Shown: piece after piece, positions 41,365-49,376 of the stretch
How positions within the stretch are numbered: the first letter of the stretch is position 1
How the letters are laid out: the number at the start of each line of letters is the position of its first letter
Notes under the pieces: model-generated
Told to the model about the DNA's origin: nothing
Database searches by the model: none
Seen by the model: the letters and a program-made list of their open reading frames with translations, nothing else
Position numbers and translations under genes: made by a program
Assembly: GCA_900167895.1 (NCBI GenBank)
Contig: FUZR01000001.1
Location: 1 to 64,000, forward strand
Length of the DNA stretch: 64,000 nucleotides
Direction: 5' to 3'
Origin: Bacteroidales bacterium WCE2004
Lineage (GTDB): Bacteria > Bacteroidota > Bacteroidia > Bacteroidales > UBA932

Positions 41365-42156
41365 ATGAAACGCATTGCTCTTCTTCTGCTCCTGCTGTGC
41401 GCTGCCACGCAGCTGCACGCGCAATATGCACCCGTGGACTCGCTCGGGCGCGATACGCGCAACCAGGTCGATGGCCGACGGATCATCCGGACCGGCCAGC
41501 GCACCCTGCTCGCAGGCGGAATCGCCACCGTGGCGGGCGGCGCCCTGGTGTCGATCCCGTTTATCTGCAACCGCTTCCAGGACGGCCAGAAGGCCGGGTT
41601 CCGGGAGGATATGGCCTCCCCCTTCCTGATGGTCACCGGCGGCGTCATCGCCGCGGCCGGCGTCCTCACGGCACTCTGCAGCATCCCGGTCATCGTGTCC
41701 GGACACGGCGTCCTGGCGTCGGACACCTATTGGAAGGACAATGACTACGCCAACCCCGCCCAGCGGGGCTTCGGCGTCATCCTGGACGTCGGCGGATTCG
41801 CGAAAGGCCTGCAGGCCAACGCGACGGCCGGCTACCACCTCAACCGCAACCTGTTCCTGGGCGCCGGCCTCGGCCTGTCCTATGATCTGGAAGCCCGCCG
41901 CAACGAGGACCTGAGCACCTTGAAGCTGCCCGTCTTCGCCAACATCCGCTTCTCGACGAGCAACCGCCTTTACTCCCCTTTCGTCGGCATGTCAGGCGGC
42001 TATGACATCCTGGACAAGGGGCCCTACCTCGGCGCCGACCTCGGTCTGCGCGTGCGGATGGACACCCGGAAGCCGACATCCCTGTGGACTTCCATCTACG
42101 GAGACGCATCTGCCAGCTATTTGCATTTCGGCCTGAAATTCGGCTGGGCGTTCTAG
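41365..42156 (+). CDS. Exported protein with outer-membrane-like C-terminus
   Basis: A 263-residue protein with signal peptide MKRIALLLLLLCAATQLHAQ. Two hydrophobic segments (about 48-68, LLAGGIATVAGGALVSIPFIC, and 90-115) are followed by short alternating strands (GYHLNRNLFLGAGLGLSY, FVGMSGGYDILDKGPYLGADLGLRVRM) ending in YLHFGLKFGWAF, a terminal Phe typical of outer-membrane barrels. Family not recognised. Convergent with the next gene, with a terminator hairpin between them. Confidence 0.6.
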   Translation: MKRIALLLLLLCAATQLHAQYAPVDSLGRDTRNQVDGRRIIRTGQRTLLAGGIATVAGGALVSIPFICNRFQDGQKAGFREDMASPFLMVTGGVIAAAGVLTALCSIPVIVSGHGVLASDTYWKDNDYANPAQRGFGVILDVGGFAKGLQANATAGYHLNRNLFLGAGLGLSYDLEARRNEDLSTLKLPVFANIRFSTSNRLYSPFVGMSGGYDILDKGPYLGADLGLRVRMDTRKPTSLWTSIYGDASASYLHFGLKFGWAF

Positions 42157-42170
42157 GACGCAGACAAAAA

Positions 42171-42196
42171 GCCCCTGCGGGAATACACGCAGGGGC
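42171..42196 (-). terminator. Rho-independent terminator for the 42218-42718 gene
   Basis: GCCCCTGC and GCAGGGGC form a perfect 8-bp stem around a 10-base loop. On the minus strand it is followed by TTTTTGTC, a proper T-run. On the plus strand the exit is AAAACC, so it works mainly leftward. It ends transcription from the gene on the right. Confidence 0.75.
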
Positions 42197-42217
42197 AAAA
42201 CCTTAATACTTTCCGGA

Positions 42218-42718
42218 TCAGAAGTTCAGCGCCAACCCGATGCCGTTTCTCGTCGGGCCGACGGAGAGGGAGGACGCGTAAGGTCTGGGCGCGTATCTCA
42301 CGGAATAGTCGTCCAGCATCGCGTCCAGCTCGCGCTGGCCTTTGCGCCAAAGTTTGATGCCGCCGTAGAGGGTTCCGGCCAGCGAAGCAGCACCGAGGAT
42401 AGCGACACCTAAGTTTTGACCGAGCGCATAACCCGTCCCGACCAGCAGCGCGGGAGCCAGCAGGCAGGAGAGCGTAACACCCCAGCTTTTGTTAGACGAT
42501 GCCTTGCGATAGCGGCTGCCATACAGGGACAGCCCGATCTCACGGTCCAGCGGGCGCCAGCGATAGACATTCTTGTCGATCGTAATACTTTTGTTCTGCC
42601 CGTCGTCCTCGACAGAAATCTCGTTGCGGTTGCCGTATTCGGGCCAACCATAATTACCCTGGGCGAAGATGCTTCCTGCGACAAAGAGGAAGGCAAGGAG
42701 AAAAATAACCTTCTTCAT
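42218..42718 (-). CDS. Hypothetical exported protein
   Basis: A 166-residue protein with signal peptide MKKVIFLLAFLFVAGSIFAQ. The hydrophobic part (about 78-115) has the helices SWGVTLSCLLAPALLVGTGYAL and GVAILGAASLAGTLYGGIKLW. The C-terminus is YASSLSVGPTRNGIGLALNF, ending in Phe. No family recognised. It lies downstream of copy 3 of the serine-hydrolase family (69-base gap) and ends before a clear terminator. Confidence 0.6.
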   Translation of the reverse strand: MKKVIFLLAFLFVAGSIFAQGNYGWPEYGNRNEISVEDDGQNKSITIDKNVYRWRPLDREIGLSLYGSRYRKASSNKSWGVTLSCLLAPALLVGTGYALGQNLGVAILGAASLAGTLYGGIKLWRKGQRELDAMLDDYSVRYAPRPYASSLSVGPTRNGIGLALNF

Positions 42719-42787
42719 AGCTGTATCATTTTTCCTGCACAGATTTCAAATAACGTGCCCGGATGCGCCGCAGACGTTGATTCCCGC

Positions 42788-43951
42788 CTATTCCGGCCAG
42801 ACATTGGCGAGTTCCTCGAAGAGCTCGGGGATGAATGTCGGCTCGGCTGAGTTCAGGCCCAGCCGGACCATGATCAGGTCCAGGTCGGGATTGACGTACA
42901 ACACCTGTCCCTTGATACCCAGGGCGTAGAAGCCGGGATGCGCGGGCTTTTCCATATGGAAACTGCTCGTATTGTACCAATTGAAATGGTATCCTTCATT
43001 GGAGGTATCGTACGCCGTCGACTGGCGGATCCACTCCTCGCTCACGATCCGGCGGCCGTTCCAGACGCCGCCGTGCAGGTACAGGCGGCCGATTTTCGCC
43101 AGGTCCTTCAATGCCAGCGAAATGCCGCCGTAGGACTGCGCGACGCCGCGCCTGTCCACATTGACCAGCGCCGGCATCTCCATCTCCAGCGGCTGCCAGA
43201 CCTTCTCGCTGAGATATTCGGCGTACGGCCGCTGCGTCGCGCGCTCGATCACCACGCCCAGGATCTGCGAGGTCATGCTCTCGTAGAAATGCTCCGTCCC
43301 CGGCTCGCAGCGGAACTTCAGCCCGCGAATCTGCCGCATCACGTTGTTTCCGTAGTTCAGGCGTGCGATCGCCATGACCCGCTTGAGATGCTTCAGGTCC
43401 AGCGAGTAAGAATCGTCGAAATCCAGGCCGCTCCGCATATCCAGCAGGTGGCGGACGGTCAGCCGCTGCCAGTGCGGATCCTTCTTCAGCAGCTCCGGAA
43501 GATAGTCCGTGACGGGGTCGTCGATACTGTGGATAAAGCCTTCGTCGACGGCGATCCCGCAAAGCAGCGAGGTGATCGACTTGGACACGGAGAAAACCGT
43601 CGCCAGGCGCTCCGCGGACATGCTGCCCCAATAATGATCATAGACCAGGCTGTCATGCTGGATGATTATGACGCCCTGCGTATAGGGCTTAAAATCAAAC
43701 GCTTCCGGCAACGAGTACTGCTTGCCGCCCACCTTCACCGCATAGAAATGCAGCGTGTCGATCCATTCCGCCCGGTTGCCCGCCGGGAATGAAAACGCCT
43801 GCGCGCCGCGCGCGATCGTATCGCACACGCGACCCTCGTAACTGAAACTTCCCGGCCCGTTCGGGCCGTCCATCCGCAGGCCCCGCAGGACCGCGCACGA
43901 GCTCGCCGTCAAGGCGATCAGGGCAATGCAAATAATTCTTCTGAGCATCAT
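42788..43951 (-). CDS. Serine hydrolase lipoprotein (beta-lactamase/PBP-like), copy 3
   Basis: A 387-residue lipoprotein (ALTASSCAVL lipobox) with the shared LRGLRMDGPNGPGSFSYEGRVCDTIARGAQAFSF block, nucleophile ATVFSVSKSITSLLCGIAV, FYESM second motif and a C-terminal GYHFNWYNTSSF region. Starts ATG 43951 or 43948 directly follow a TATATTTG -7 box (about 4-6 bases). Like copies 1 and 2 it lies on the minus strand, but its downstream gene (42218-42718) is not a hydrolase. The closely related C-terminal regions suggest the family expanded here. Confidence 0.9.
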   Translation of the reverse strand: MMLRRIICIALIALTASSCAVLRGLRMDGPNGPGSFSYEGRVCDTIARGAQAFSFPAGNRAEWIDTLHFYAVKVGGKQYSLPEAFDFKPYTQGVIIIQHDSLVYDHYWGSMSAERLATVFSVSKSITSLLCGIAVDEGFIHSIDDPVTDYLPELLKKDPHWQRLTVRHLLDMRSGLDFDDSYSLDLKHLKRVMAIARLNYGNNVMRQIRGLKFRCEPGTEHFYESMTSQILGVVIERATQRPYAEYLSEKVWQPLEMEMPALVNVDRRGVAQSYGGISLALKDLAKIGRLYLHGGVWNGRRIVSEEWIRQSTAYDTSNEGYHFNWYNTSSFHMEKPAHPGFYALGIKGQVLYVNPDLDLIMVRLGLNSAEPTFIPELFEELANVWPE

Positions 43952-43972
43952 TCGACAAATATAACAAAAAAT

Positions 43973-43997
43973 GCCCCCGCGAAAAGTTCGCGGGGGC
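43973..43997 (-). terminator. Rho-independent terminator after the serpin gene
   Basis: GCCCCCGCGAA and TTCGCGGGGGC pair perfectly in an 11-bp stem around AAG, followed on the minus strand by ATTTTTTG. This ends the sigma/anti-sigma/serpin operon before the next gene's promoter. Confidence 0.85.
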
Positions 43998-44016
43998 AAA
44001 TAATCATTACGTTTCA

Positions 44017-45231
44017 TTATTCTTCTCCAGTATAACGGCCGGCGAAGAGCACAGTGCCGGAGCTCTTTTCGGTAATTAGGTAGAGGAACGGCCGGTCGGC
44101 GTGGAAGACGACAAGCTCACCGGGAAGTGCAGCCATCGCATATCCGGCGTGGGAGACGACGGCGGCTTCCGTGCCCGCTTCATCGACCTTGATCACGGTG
44201 TCCTGATTGACTTCGTCCAGGCATAATCCTTTCGAAATGCCCGAGAAATCAGCATCTTCCGTAAAGGCAGACATCATTCCCATCGAAGAAAGCATGCTAT
44301 TGAGCCCGGCGTGGTACCGGGTCTCAAACCGGGGCAGCCAAAGGTCCACCTGGCATGTGACCATCGACTGCTCGAAAGCTTCCCAGCTCTCCGCGTCCAG
44401 CGCGGCGGTCACGTCCGCGAGGGTCTTCCCGTCTGACGGCAGGATGACGGTCATCGAGAAGGCACCGTTGCCATAAGGCAGCCGGACCGCCCGGAAGAGG
44501 TCGTTGTCCTGATAGAGGAAATCGTGCTCGTTCTTCATCATACTCATCCATTTGGCGACGCCGGAGGCCGTCAAGAAAGGCTCCACCTTCGTATTTTGCA
44601 CCGGGAACTTCACACTCCACTCGCTCTTGAAATACATCGCGTTCAGCAGGCACACTGTCGCCTTCCGCGAAATCATGTCGACGATCTTCGGGATCATGCC
44701 GTTCGTGCGGGCGGAACACCACTTGTTGATCTGATCCGCACCCCCGCCGGAGGAAACATCGAAGATTTCGGCTTCATAATACTTCTTGATCACTTCGCGG
44801 TACGAAGCCTGGTACATGAAATTGCCTTTGACGGCAAAGGCGTCCGCGATGGCCAGCCGGGTCTTCCGGTCCAGGCCGGGAAGCTGCTTGAGCATGGCCT
44901 GGCAGTATTCATTCACCGCATCCACCTCCCCGGCGCCATAGCCGAGCACGCCGGCGATCTCGTCGGCCGTCGCGCCCCGCGCGCCGTTCAGCATCATGCC
45001 CAGCAGGAACTGCGCGCTGAGCGGAGAGACCATGAAACTCCCCTCCCCCACGGCGCTGACGCGGTCGAGGAAATCGAAGGCGAAATTGTTGCCTGCCCGG
45101 GCGAATTCCCGGGATTTGGTGGAAAGCTCAAGGCTCTTGTAAGGGTTGTCCTTGTTTCCCATCTTTTCGCAGGATGTGGTCCCAGCGATCAATGCGGCCA
45201 CAGCGGCGGCCATCAGTACGAAGTGTTTCAT
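44017..45231 (-). CDS. Serpin-family protease inhibitor lipoprotein
   Basis: A 404-residue serpin with lipobox GTTSCEK (Cys21). The family signature is VVFHADRPFLYLI (about 374-386). The hinge VDEAGTEAAVV has the small residues required for loop insertion, so an inhibitory serpin is likely. From the hinge the scissile bond falls near the AMAAL segment, giving a small residue at P1 (Ala), like elastase-type targets; this is inference. It begins 21 bases after the anti-sigma stop with no visible own promoter. Surface-tethered, it could block host or competitor proteases. Confidence 0.92.
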   Translation of the reverse strand: MKHFVLMAAAVAALIAGTTSCEKMGNKDNPYKSLELSTKSREFARAGNNFAFDFLDRVSAVGEGSFMVSPLSAQFLLGMMLNGARGATADEIAGVLGYGAGEVDAVNEYCQAMLKQLPGLDRKTRLAIADAFAVKGNFMYQASYREVIKKYYEAEIFDVSSGGGADQINKWCSARTNGMIPKIVDMISRKATVCLLNAMYFKSEWSVKFPVQNTKVEPFLTASGVAKWMSMMKNEHDFLYQDNDLFRAVRLPYGNGAFSMTVILPSDGKTLADVTAALDAESWEAFEQSMVTCQVDLWLPRFETRYHAGLNSMLSSMGMMSAFTEDADFSGISKGLCLDEVNQDTVIKVDEAGTEAAVVSHAGYAMAALPGELVVFHADRPFLYLITEKSSGTVLFAGRYTGEE

Positions 45232-45252
45232 TTTTAAAGCGTTGTTTGAATG

Positions 45253-46449
45253 TTATTTTCCAATAGTGAACCGGAGGCCTGTCGCGATGGTGAACGACAG
45301 CGGCGTGGCGGTCCGGTAGGTGTCCAGCACCCGACGGTTCGACGGGGCCGTCCAGCTCAGTTCGGGCTCCACATAGAGCCCCAGGCGGCGGGTCAGGTTG
45401 AACTGGATGCCGCCCGCGCCGAGCAGGGAGAAGGCGAAGCCGTCCCTGCGGACCGGCTGGCCGTCCAGCGTGGCGCGCACGCAGGCGTCCACGGAGAAAC
45501 CTCCGCCCAGATAGAGATCCAGCCAGCGGCTGGAGGCAAGCGTCCAGTCCAGCCGCATCGGGATGCCGATATAATGGGCGGCCTGCATGGCGTCCGCACC
45601 GGTCAAATATCTGTAATGGGTCTTGTACAGGCTATATTCGAGTCCCGTCGTGACGGCCAGGCGATCGGACACGGGGATCCGCGCCGAGAGCCCCGCCTTC
45701 AGCGGGAAGAGGAAAGTCGTGGAAACGATGGTCCCCCGCCCCGTCACCGGATGTAGGATACCCTTTCCAGGATCCATATAACCATACCCCACCGGTGCGT
45801 ACTCCTTCTGGGGTTTGGAAGGATTGACCAGCATGGCGGCCGCGGCAAGCAGCGTGGTGCCGCCGACAATGCCGGCAGCCTTGCCGACAGACATCTTCAC
45901 GGTCTTCCGGGAGGTCTGGCTGTTCTGGAGGAAAGTGGCGATGTCCTCCGGGACGAACGGCACGACCACGGCTTCCGCCTGGTTCAGCGCCGTTTGGTCC
46001 TGTTCGGAATCCCCTGCATCGCAACTACCAGACGGCTCTTCTGTCTCCCCAGGAGCAGGCTGCGCGGGCTGAACGGCCGGCGCGGGCGTCACGGCCGGGC
46101 GGGCGGCAGGCCGCCTGGGCGCCTGCGGCGCCGCGGCCTGGGCGACGAGGGACGGCTGCGCCGCGGGGGCTTCCGCAACCGCGGAAGAATCCGGCGCAGC
46201 GGGCGCGGCGACCGGCGGCTGCTGGACGATGCGGATGCCCTCGTCGGGCACCGCAGGCCGCCAGAAGAGCAGCACCGCCGCCAGCACGGCGGCGACGCCG
46301 GCCAGGGCCCACGCCGCCGCGAAGCGCGGCCGCGGGCGGACCGCCCCGGCGCCGTCGCGAAGGGCGCGGAACTCGGCAAGACTGCCCTCCGGAAGGCGGC
46401 TTTCGTAGCCCTCCAGCTTGTCTTTCGCTATGTCTTCCCAGCGTCTCAT
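45253..46449 (-). CDS. Trans-envelope anti-sigma factor with outer-membrane barrel
   Basis: A 398-residue protein: cytosolic N-terminal segment (1-42), one inner-membrane helix (43-63), a long Pro/Ala/Gln linker (about 66-150) able to cross the periplasm, a short hydrophobic segment (about 190-208) and a C-terminal barrel (about 215-398). The barrel includes FLFPLKAGLSARIPVSDRLAVTTGLEYSLYKTHYR and ends in TIATGLRFTIGK. Its ATG overlaps the sigma-factor stop by 4 bases. This matches the dual membrane-spanning anti-sigma design described in Bacteroides. It probably senses a surface event and releases the ECF sigma. Confidence 0.82.
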   Translation of the reverse strand: MRRWEDIAKDKLEGYESRLPEGSLAEFRALRDGAGAVRPRPRFAAAWALAGVAAVLAAVLLFWRPAVPDEGIRIVQQPPVAAPAAPDSSAVAEAPAAQPSLVAQAAAPQAPRRPAARPAVTPAPAVQPAQPAPGETEEPSGSCDAGDSEQDQTALNQAEAVVVPFVPEDIATFLQNSQTSRKTVKMSVGKAAGIVGGTTLLAAAAMLVNPSKPQKEYAPVGYGYMDPGKGILHPVTGRGTIVSTTFLFPLKAGLSARIPVSDRLAVTTGLEYSLYKTHYRYLTGADAMQAAHYIGIPMRLDWTLASSRWLDLYLGGGFSVDACVRATLDGQPVRRDGFAFSLLGAGGIQFNLTRRLGLYVEPELSWTAPSNRRVLDTYRTATPLSFTIATGLRFTIGK

Positions 46450-47000
46450 CGTTCCTTCAAATAGTGTCTGATCTCTTCTTTCAGTTGTTTTTTTGCTTTC
46501 GCCAGCGCGCTGGCCGAGCCTTTCTCGGTGATACCCAGCGCTTCGGCTATTTCCTTGTGTGAATAATCGTCGATACAGTAAAGATTGAAAATGGTCCTGC
46601 GGACGTCAGGCAGCCTTGAGATCCATTCCAGGAGTTTCTCCTCCGGAATCCTCTCCATCTCCTCTTCCGTCGGGTCCGGGATGTCTTCGTGCGCCCGGAA
46701 GTCCAGGGAAACGGTGCGCCACCGCTGCCGCCTGACCTGGTCGAGCGCCTTGTTGATGGCGATCCGGCAGATCCAGGCGTACAGGGAACCCTTGCCACAG
46801 TATTTGAATGTACGGATCCTGTCGAGTGCCTGGATGAGCGCCTCCTGCATCAGGTCCTTGGCGTCGTCGGCGTCTCCGAGATAGCGTCGGCAGAGTGTGT
46901 ACACCCTGGCTGCATATCTCGTATACAGCTCGTCTTCCGCCAGTCTGTCCTTCGCGCAGCAGGCCTCGGCCAGCGCCTGCTCATCCAGTTTTTTATACAC
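46446..47000 (-). CDS. ECF RNA polymerase sigma factor
   Basis: A 184-residue sigma-70 family factor: sigma-2 region (DELYTRYAARVYTLCRRYLGDADDAKDLMQEALIQALDRIRTFKYCGKGSLYAWICRIAINKALDQVRR) and sigma-4 (ISRLPDVRRTIFNLYCIDDYSHKEIAEALGITEKGSASALAKAKKQLKEEI). The likely start is GTG 47000, since no ATG precedes the sigma-2 region in frame. Its last 4 bases overlap the anti-sigma start, the classic sign of a sigma/anti-sigma pair. It probably controls its own operon and therefore the serpin. Confidence 0.94.
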   Translation of the reverse strand: MYKKLDEQALAEACCAKDRLAEDELYTRYAARVYTLCRRYLGDADDAKDLMQEALIQALDRIRTFKYCGKGSLYAWICRIAINKALDQVRRQRWRTVSLDFRAHEDIPDPTEEEMERIPEEKLLEWISRLPDVRRTIFNLYCIDDYSHKEIAEALGITEKGSASALAKAKKQLKEEIRHYLKER

Positions 47001-47065
47001 TCACAGGGTCGTTTGGATCTTTAAAGATACAAACAAATACTTTTTTGAAGTTTTTCTTTTCTGAA

Positions 47066-47488
47066 CTATCGTTTTTTCAATTCATACGTGTCTGCCACTT
47101 CGCCCGCATCATCCAGCTTTTTCAGGGTCATCCTGTCGCCGTCCAGCGAGCCCAGATAGCGCGGGCCACGTGCGGAATCACCCCATCTTTCGTACAAGGA
47201 GAAATCCTTGTCGTCATTCCAACGGGTTTCGTAAATATGACGGTTGGCGCCCAACAGTCCGGCAATTCCCGTCTCAATATAGCACTCCATGCCGGCGCGC
47301 CAGAAATAGACGGCCATCACCATCGTGTGCTCTTCCGTCTCTCCGGTCGTGTTGTTGATCATCTCCACCGGGAACTCGCCGTAATACACGGGAGGCTGTG
47401 TCTGCTGCGGCGCATCCAGGGAGCAGGAACTGCTCAACAGGCAGAGCGCTCCGAGGGTCGCGATTGCTAATCTTCTACTCTTTTTCAT
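47066..47488 (-). CDS. Hypothetical small lipoprotein
   Basis: A 140-residue lipoprotein (LLSSSCSLDA lipobox, Cys22). The mature part has a Trp/Tyr-rich pattern: YFWRAGMECYIETGIAG, IYETRWNDDKDFSLYERWGDSARG and LGSLDGDRMTLKKLDD, resembling small lipocalin-like or beta-rich lipoproteins. No named family. It precedes the sigma-factor gene by about 65 bases and may or may not share its promoter. Confidence 0.6.
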   Translation of the reverse strand: MKKSRRLAIATLGALCLLSSSCSLDAPQQTQPPVYYGEFPVEMINNTTGETEEHTMVMAVYFWRAGMECYIETGIAGLLGANRHIYETRWNDDKDFSLYERWGDSARGPRYLGSLDGDRMTLKKLDDAGEVADTYELKKR

Positions 47489-47583
47489 AATCGTATTCTG
47501 AGGTTTCTGCCATTAAAACGCGCCAGAATGCAGAATACGTCCCGGAAAAAGAAAAATTATTTTTCAATCGCAGAAGCTTCTGA

Positions 47584-48669
47584 TCACTTCTCGCCCAGCA
47601 CGCACCAGCGTACGACGGGAATGCGCTTCAGCAGCTCATAGAGCAGCGGCGAGAGCGTGAACACCGCCACCGTTAGAATGGCATACATCGCAAACGGAGG
47701 CAACTGGGTGTACGTTTTCATCATATAACCCAGGCTCGCCACGACTAAATAATGCACGATATAAAGACCGAAGCTGGAACGGGTCATGTACCCGGCGAAG
47801 GCTCCGGTCTTGTCGAATTTCGCCTTGAACCAGCCCATCATCGCCAGGCACATCAGCCAGCCATAGAGGCAGTTCAGCGGACCGCCCAGGTACTGCGGCG
47901 TGGTATTGTCCTGGCCGAAGGTAGTCACGACCAGCACGCCGCCCGCCACCACGGCGCAGCCCATCAGCGGCGCCCAGAGCTTGCCGAGCAGGTCCTGGAC
48001 CCGGTCGTGCGAGAAGACGAAATAGCCGATCAGGAACTGCAGGAAATAGAACAGCGGCTTATAGAGATTGACCAGCCCGTCCAGCGACTCCGGGCGCGGA
48101 TGCGCGATCATCGTCTGCATCCCCAGCCAGAACAGCACGCCCAACAGGATGACGGGAGCGATGCCGATCTTGCCGCACCAGTTCCGGAAGCGGTCGCGGG
48201 CGTCCAGCTTCCGCACCAGCAGCAGGAGCAGGGAGAAGAGCCACAGGTCCTGGATGAACCAGAGTGGTCCGGTGCCGCTGACGGCCCACAGCATGAACTT
48301 GAAAGGCTGCGGCACGTTGACGAGCTCTTCGGCATTTGCCACGGCCGTGTTGAAATAGCCCGTCATCCACTGGAAGACGAACAGGCCGACGGTCGCGGGC
48401 ACCAGCAGCTTCCGCGTCCGCGCGCGGAACCATTCCTTCGCGGGACGCTTCTCCAACGCATACCGGGCGCTGACTCCGGCCAGCAGGAACAGCAGCGGCA
48501 TGAACCACGGATACAGGATATACATCACGACATCCTGGTACTGCGGGCCGTCGCCGAAGCCGCCGATCCCGCCGAAGACGCCTTTGTTGTTGTAGAAGTA
48601 TATGACGTGGTAGAACAGCACCAGGAGCACCGTCACCCAGCGAAGGTTGTCGATCCAATGCTTTCTCAT
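47584..48669 (-). CDS. Acyltransferase 3-type membrane protein
   Basis: A 361-residue polytopic protein with about ten hydrophobic segments. It starts MRKHWIDNLRWVTVLLVLFYHVIYF, where the His in VLFYHV and the following FLLAGVSARYAL region fit the acyltransferase 3/OpgC family. Further motifs are GTGPLWFIQDLWLFSLLLLLV and a C-terminal YIVHYLVVASLGYMM. Family members transfer acyl groups to surface glycans or lipids. It is overlapped by 4 bases by the AbrB-type gene upstream, so the two are an operon. Confidence 0.88.
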   Translation of the reverse strand: MRKHWIDNLRWVTVLLVLFYHVIYFYNNKGVFGGIGGFGDGPQYQDVVMYILYPWFMPLLFLLAGVSARYALEKRPAKEWFRARTRKLLVPATVGLFVFQWMTGYFNTAVANAEELVNVPQPFKFMLWAVSGTGPLWFIQDLWLFSLLLLLVRKLDARDRFRNWCGKIGIAPVILLGVLFWLGMQTMIAHPRPESLDGLVNLYKPLFYFLQFLIGYFVFSHDRVQDLLGKLWAPLMGCAVVAGGVLVVTTFGQDNTTPQYLGGPLNCLYGWLMCLAMMGWFKAKFDKTGAFAGYMTRSSFGLYIVHYLVVASLGYMMKTYTQLPPFAMYAILTVAVFTLSPLLYELLKRIPVVRWCVLGEK

Positions 48670-48875
48670 CTCGACAGGCCCTCCATCACCTGGTCCACGG
48701 CGCTCTGGAAAATCTCCGTCTTGACCAGCGCCATCCCCCGCTCGTCGCCGACCATCAGCAGGGCGTCGCCCGGTTTGATACCGTACTTATTGCGCGCATC
48801 GCGCGGGATCACGATCTGACCCTTGTCCCCCACCTTCACGACACCGAAGATGTACTTGCCTTCTTGCTCTTGCAT
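48666..48875 (-). CDS. AbrB/SpoVT-type DNA-binding protein
   Basis: A 69-residue SpoVT/AbrB domain: FGVVKVGDKGQIVIPRDARNKYGIKPGDALLMVGDERGMALVK, a two-strand swapped-hairpin DNA-binding fold. The long open frame upstream is non-coding; the start at 48875 fits the domain, which begins with MQEQEGKYIFG. It is translationally coupled to the acyltransferase gene (ATGA), so it may regulate that gene and itself. A divergent gene begins at 48990. Confidence 0.85.
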   Translation of the reverse strand: MQEQEGKYIFGVVKVGDKGQIVIPRDARNKYGIKPGDALLMVGDERGMALVKTEIFQSAVDQVMEGLSR

Positions 48876-48975
48876 TTTCTTACTTGTTAGAAATTTCCCA
48901 CAAATATAACATTTCACCCTAAATCCCCCAGAAATTGCTGCAAATTTCGGGAGACGATATTTGGAAGAATTGTCT

Positions 48976-48984
48976 ATCTTTGCA
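48976..48984 (+). promoter_or_regulatory. -7 box of the metal-locus operon
   Basis: CTATCTTTGC ends about 6 bases before ATG 48990, a strong match to TAnnTTTG. It starts the operon 48990-52417. No Zur- or Fur-like palindrome was recognised within the divergent 114-base gap. Confidence 0.55.
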
Positions 48985-48989
48985 GCCCG

Positions 48990-49337
48990 ATGGAACTGAA
49001 GAGACGCATATTTTCCGTATTGCTGCTGGCCATATTCCTGCCGGCGCTGGTCGCGTCTTCGGTGCACAGACACCACCCGGAGGCCCACGAAGGGACCGTC
49101 GAATGCGTTGACTGTCACCACCAGTCGGGACATCTCGCTTCGGGCGCCCAGGGCCTCGACGAGTGTCTGCTCTGTCAGTTCCTGGGACTTCCTTTCGTCG
49201 TCGCGCTCCTGGCGGCCGCCCTGCCGCTTGACCGCCGGGTAGAAGCCTTCTACGGCTTCCTGCGCCAGCGCGTCAGCGCCGTCGGCCTGCGGCAAAGCCG
49301 CTCCCGCGCTCCCCCCGTTCCGGTATTGTCTACCTAA
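48990..49337 (+). CDS. His/Cys-rich exported protein
   Basis: A 115-residue protein: signal MELKRRIFSVLLLAIFLPALVASS, then HRHHPEAHEGTVECVDCHHQSGH and CLLCQFLGLPFVVALL, followed by a basic Arg-rich tail. The CxxCHH and CxxC groups plus His clusters look like a metal-binding site (Zn, Cu or Ni), and the hydrophobic segment (about 66-82) may be a membrane anchor. It is the first gene of an operon with a TonB receptor (39-base gap), where it could act as a metal-delivery or periplasmic chelation protein. Metal identity is not shown. Confidence 0.65.
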   Translation: MELKRRIFSVLLLAIFLPALVASSVHRHHPEAHEGTVECVDCHHQSGHLASGAQGLDECLLCQFLGLPFVVALLAAALPLDRRVEAFYGFLRQRVSAVGLRQSRSRAPPVPVLST

Positions 49338-49376
49338 TCCGATCGTCCCGCGCCGCTCCGGCGCGTCAGGACGGCC

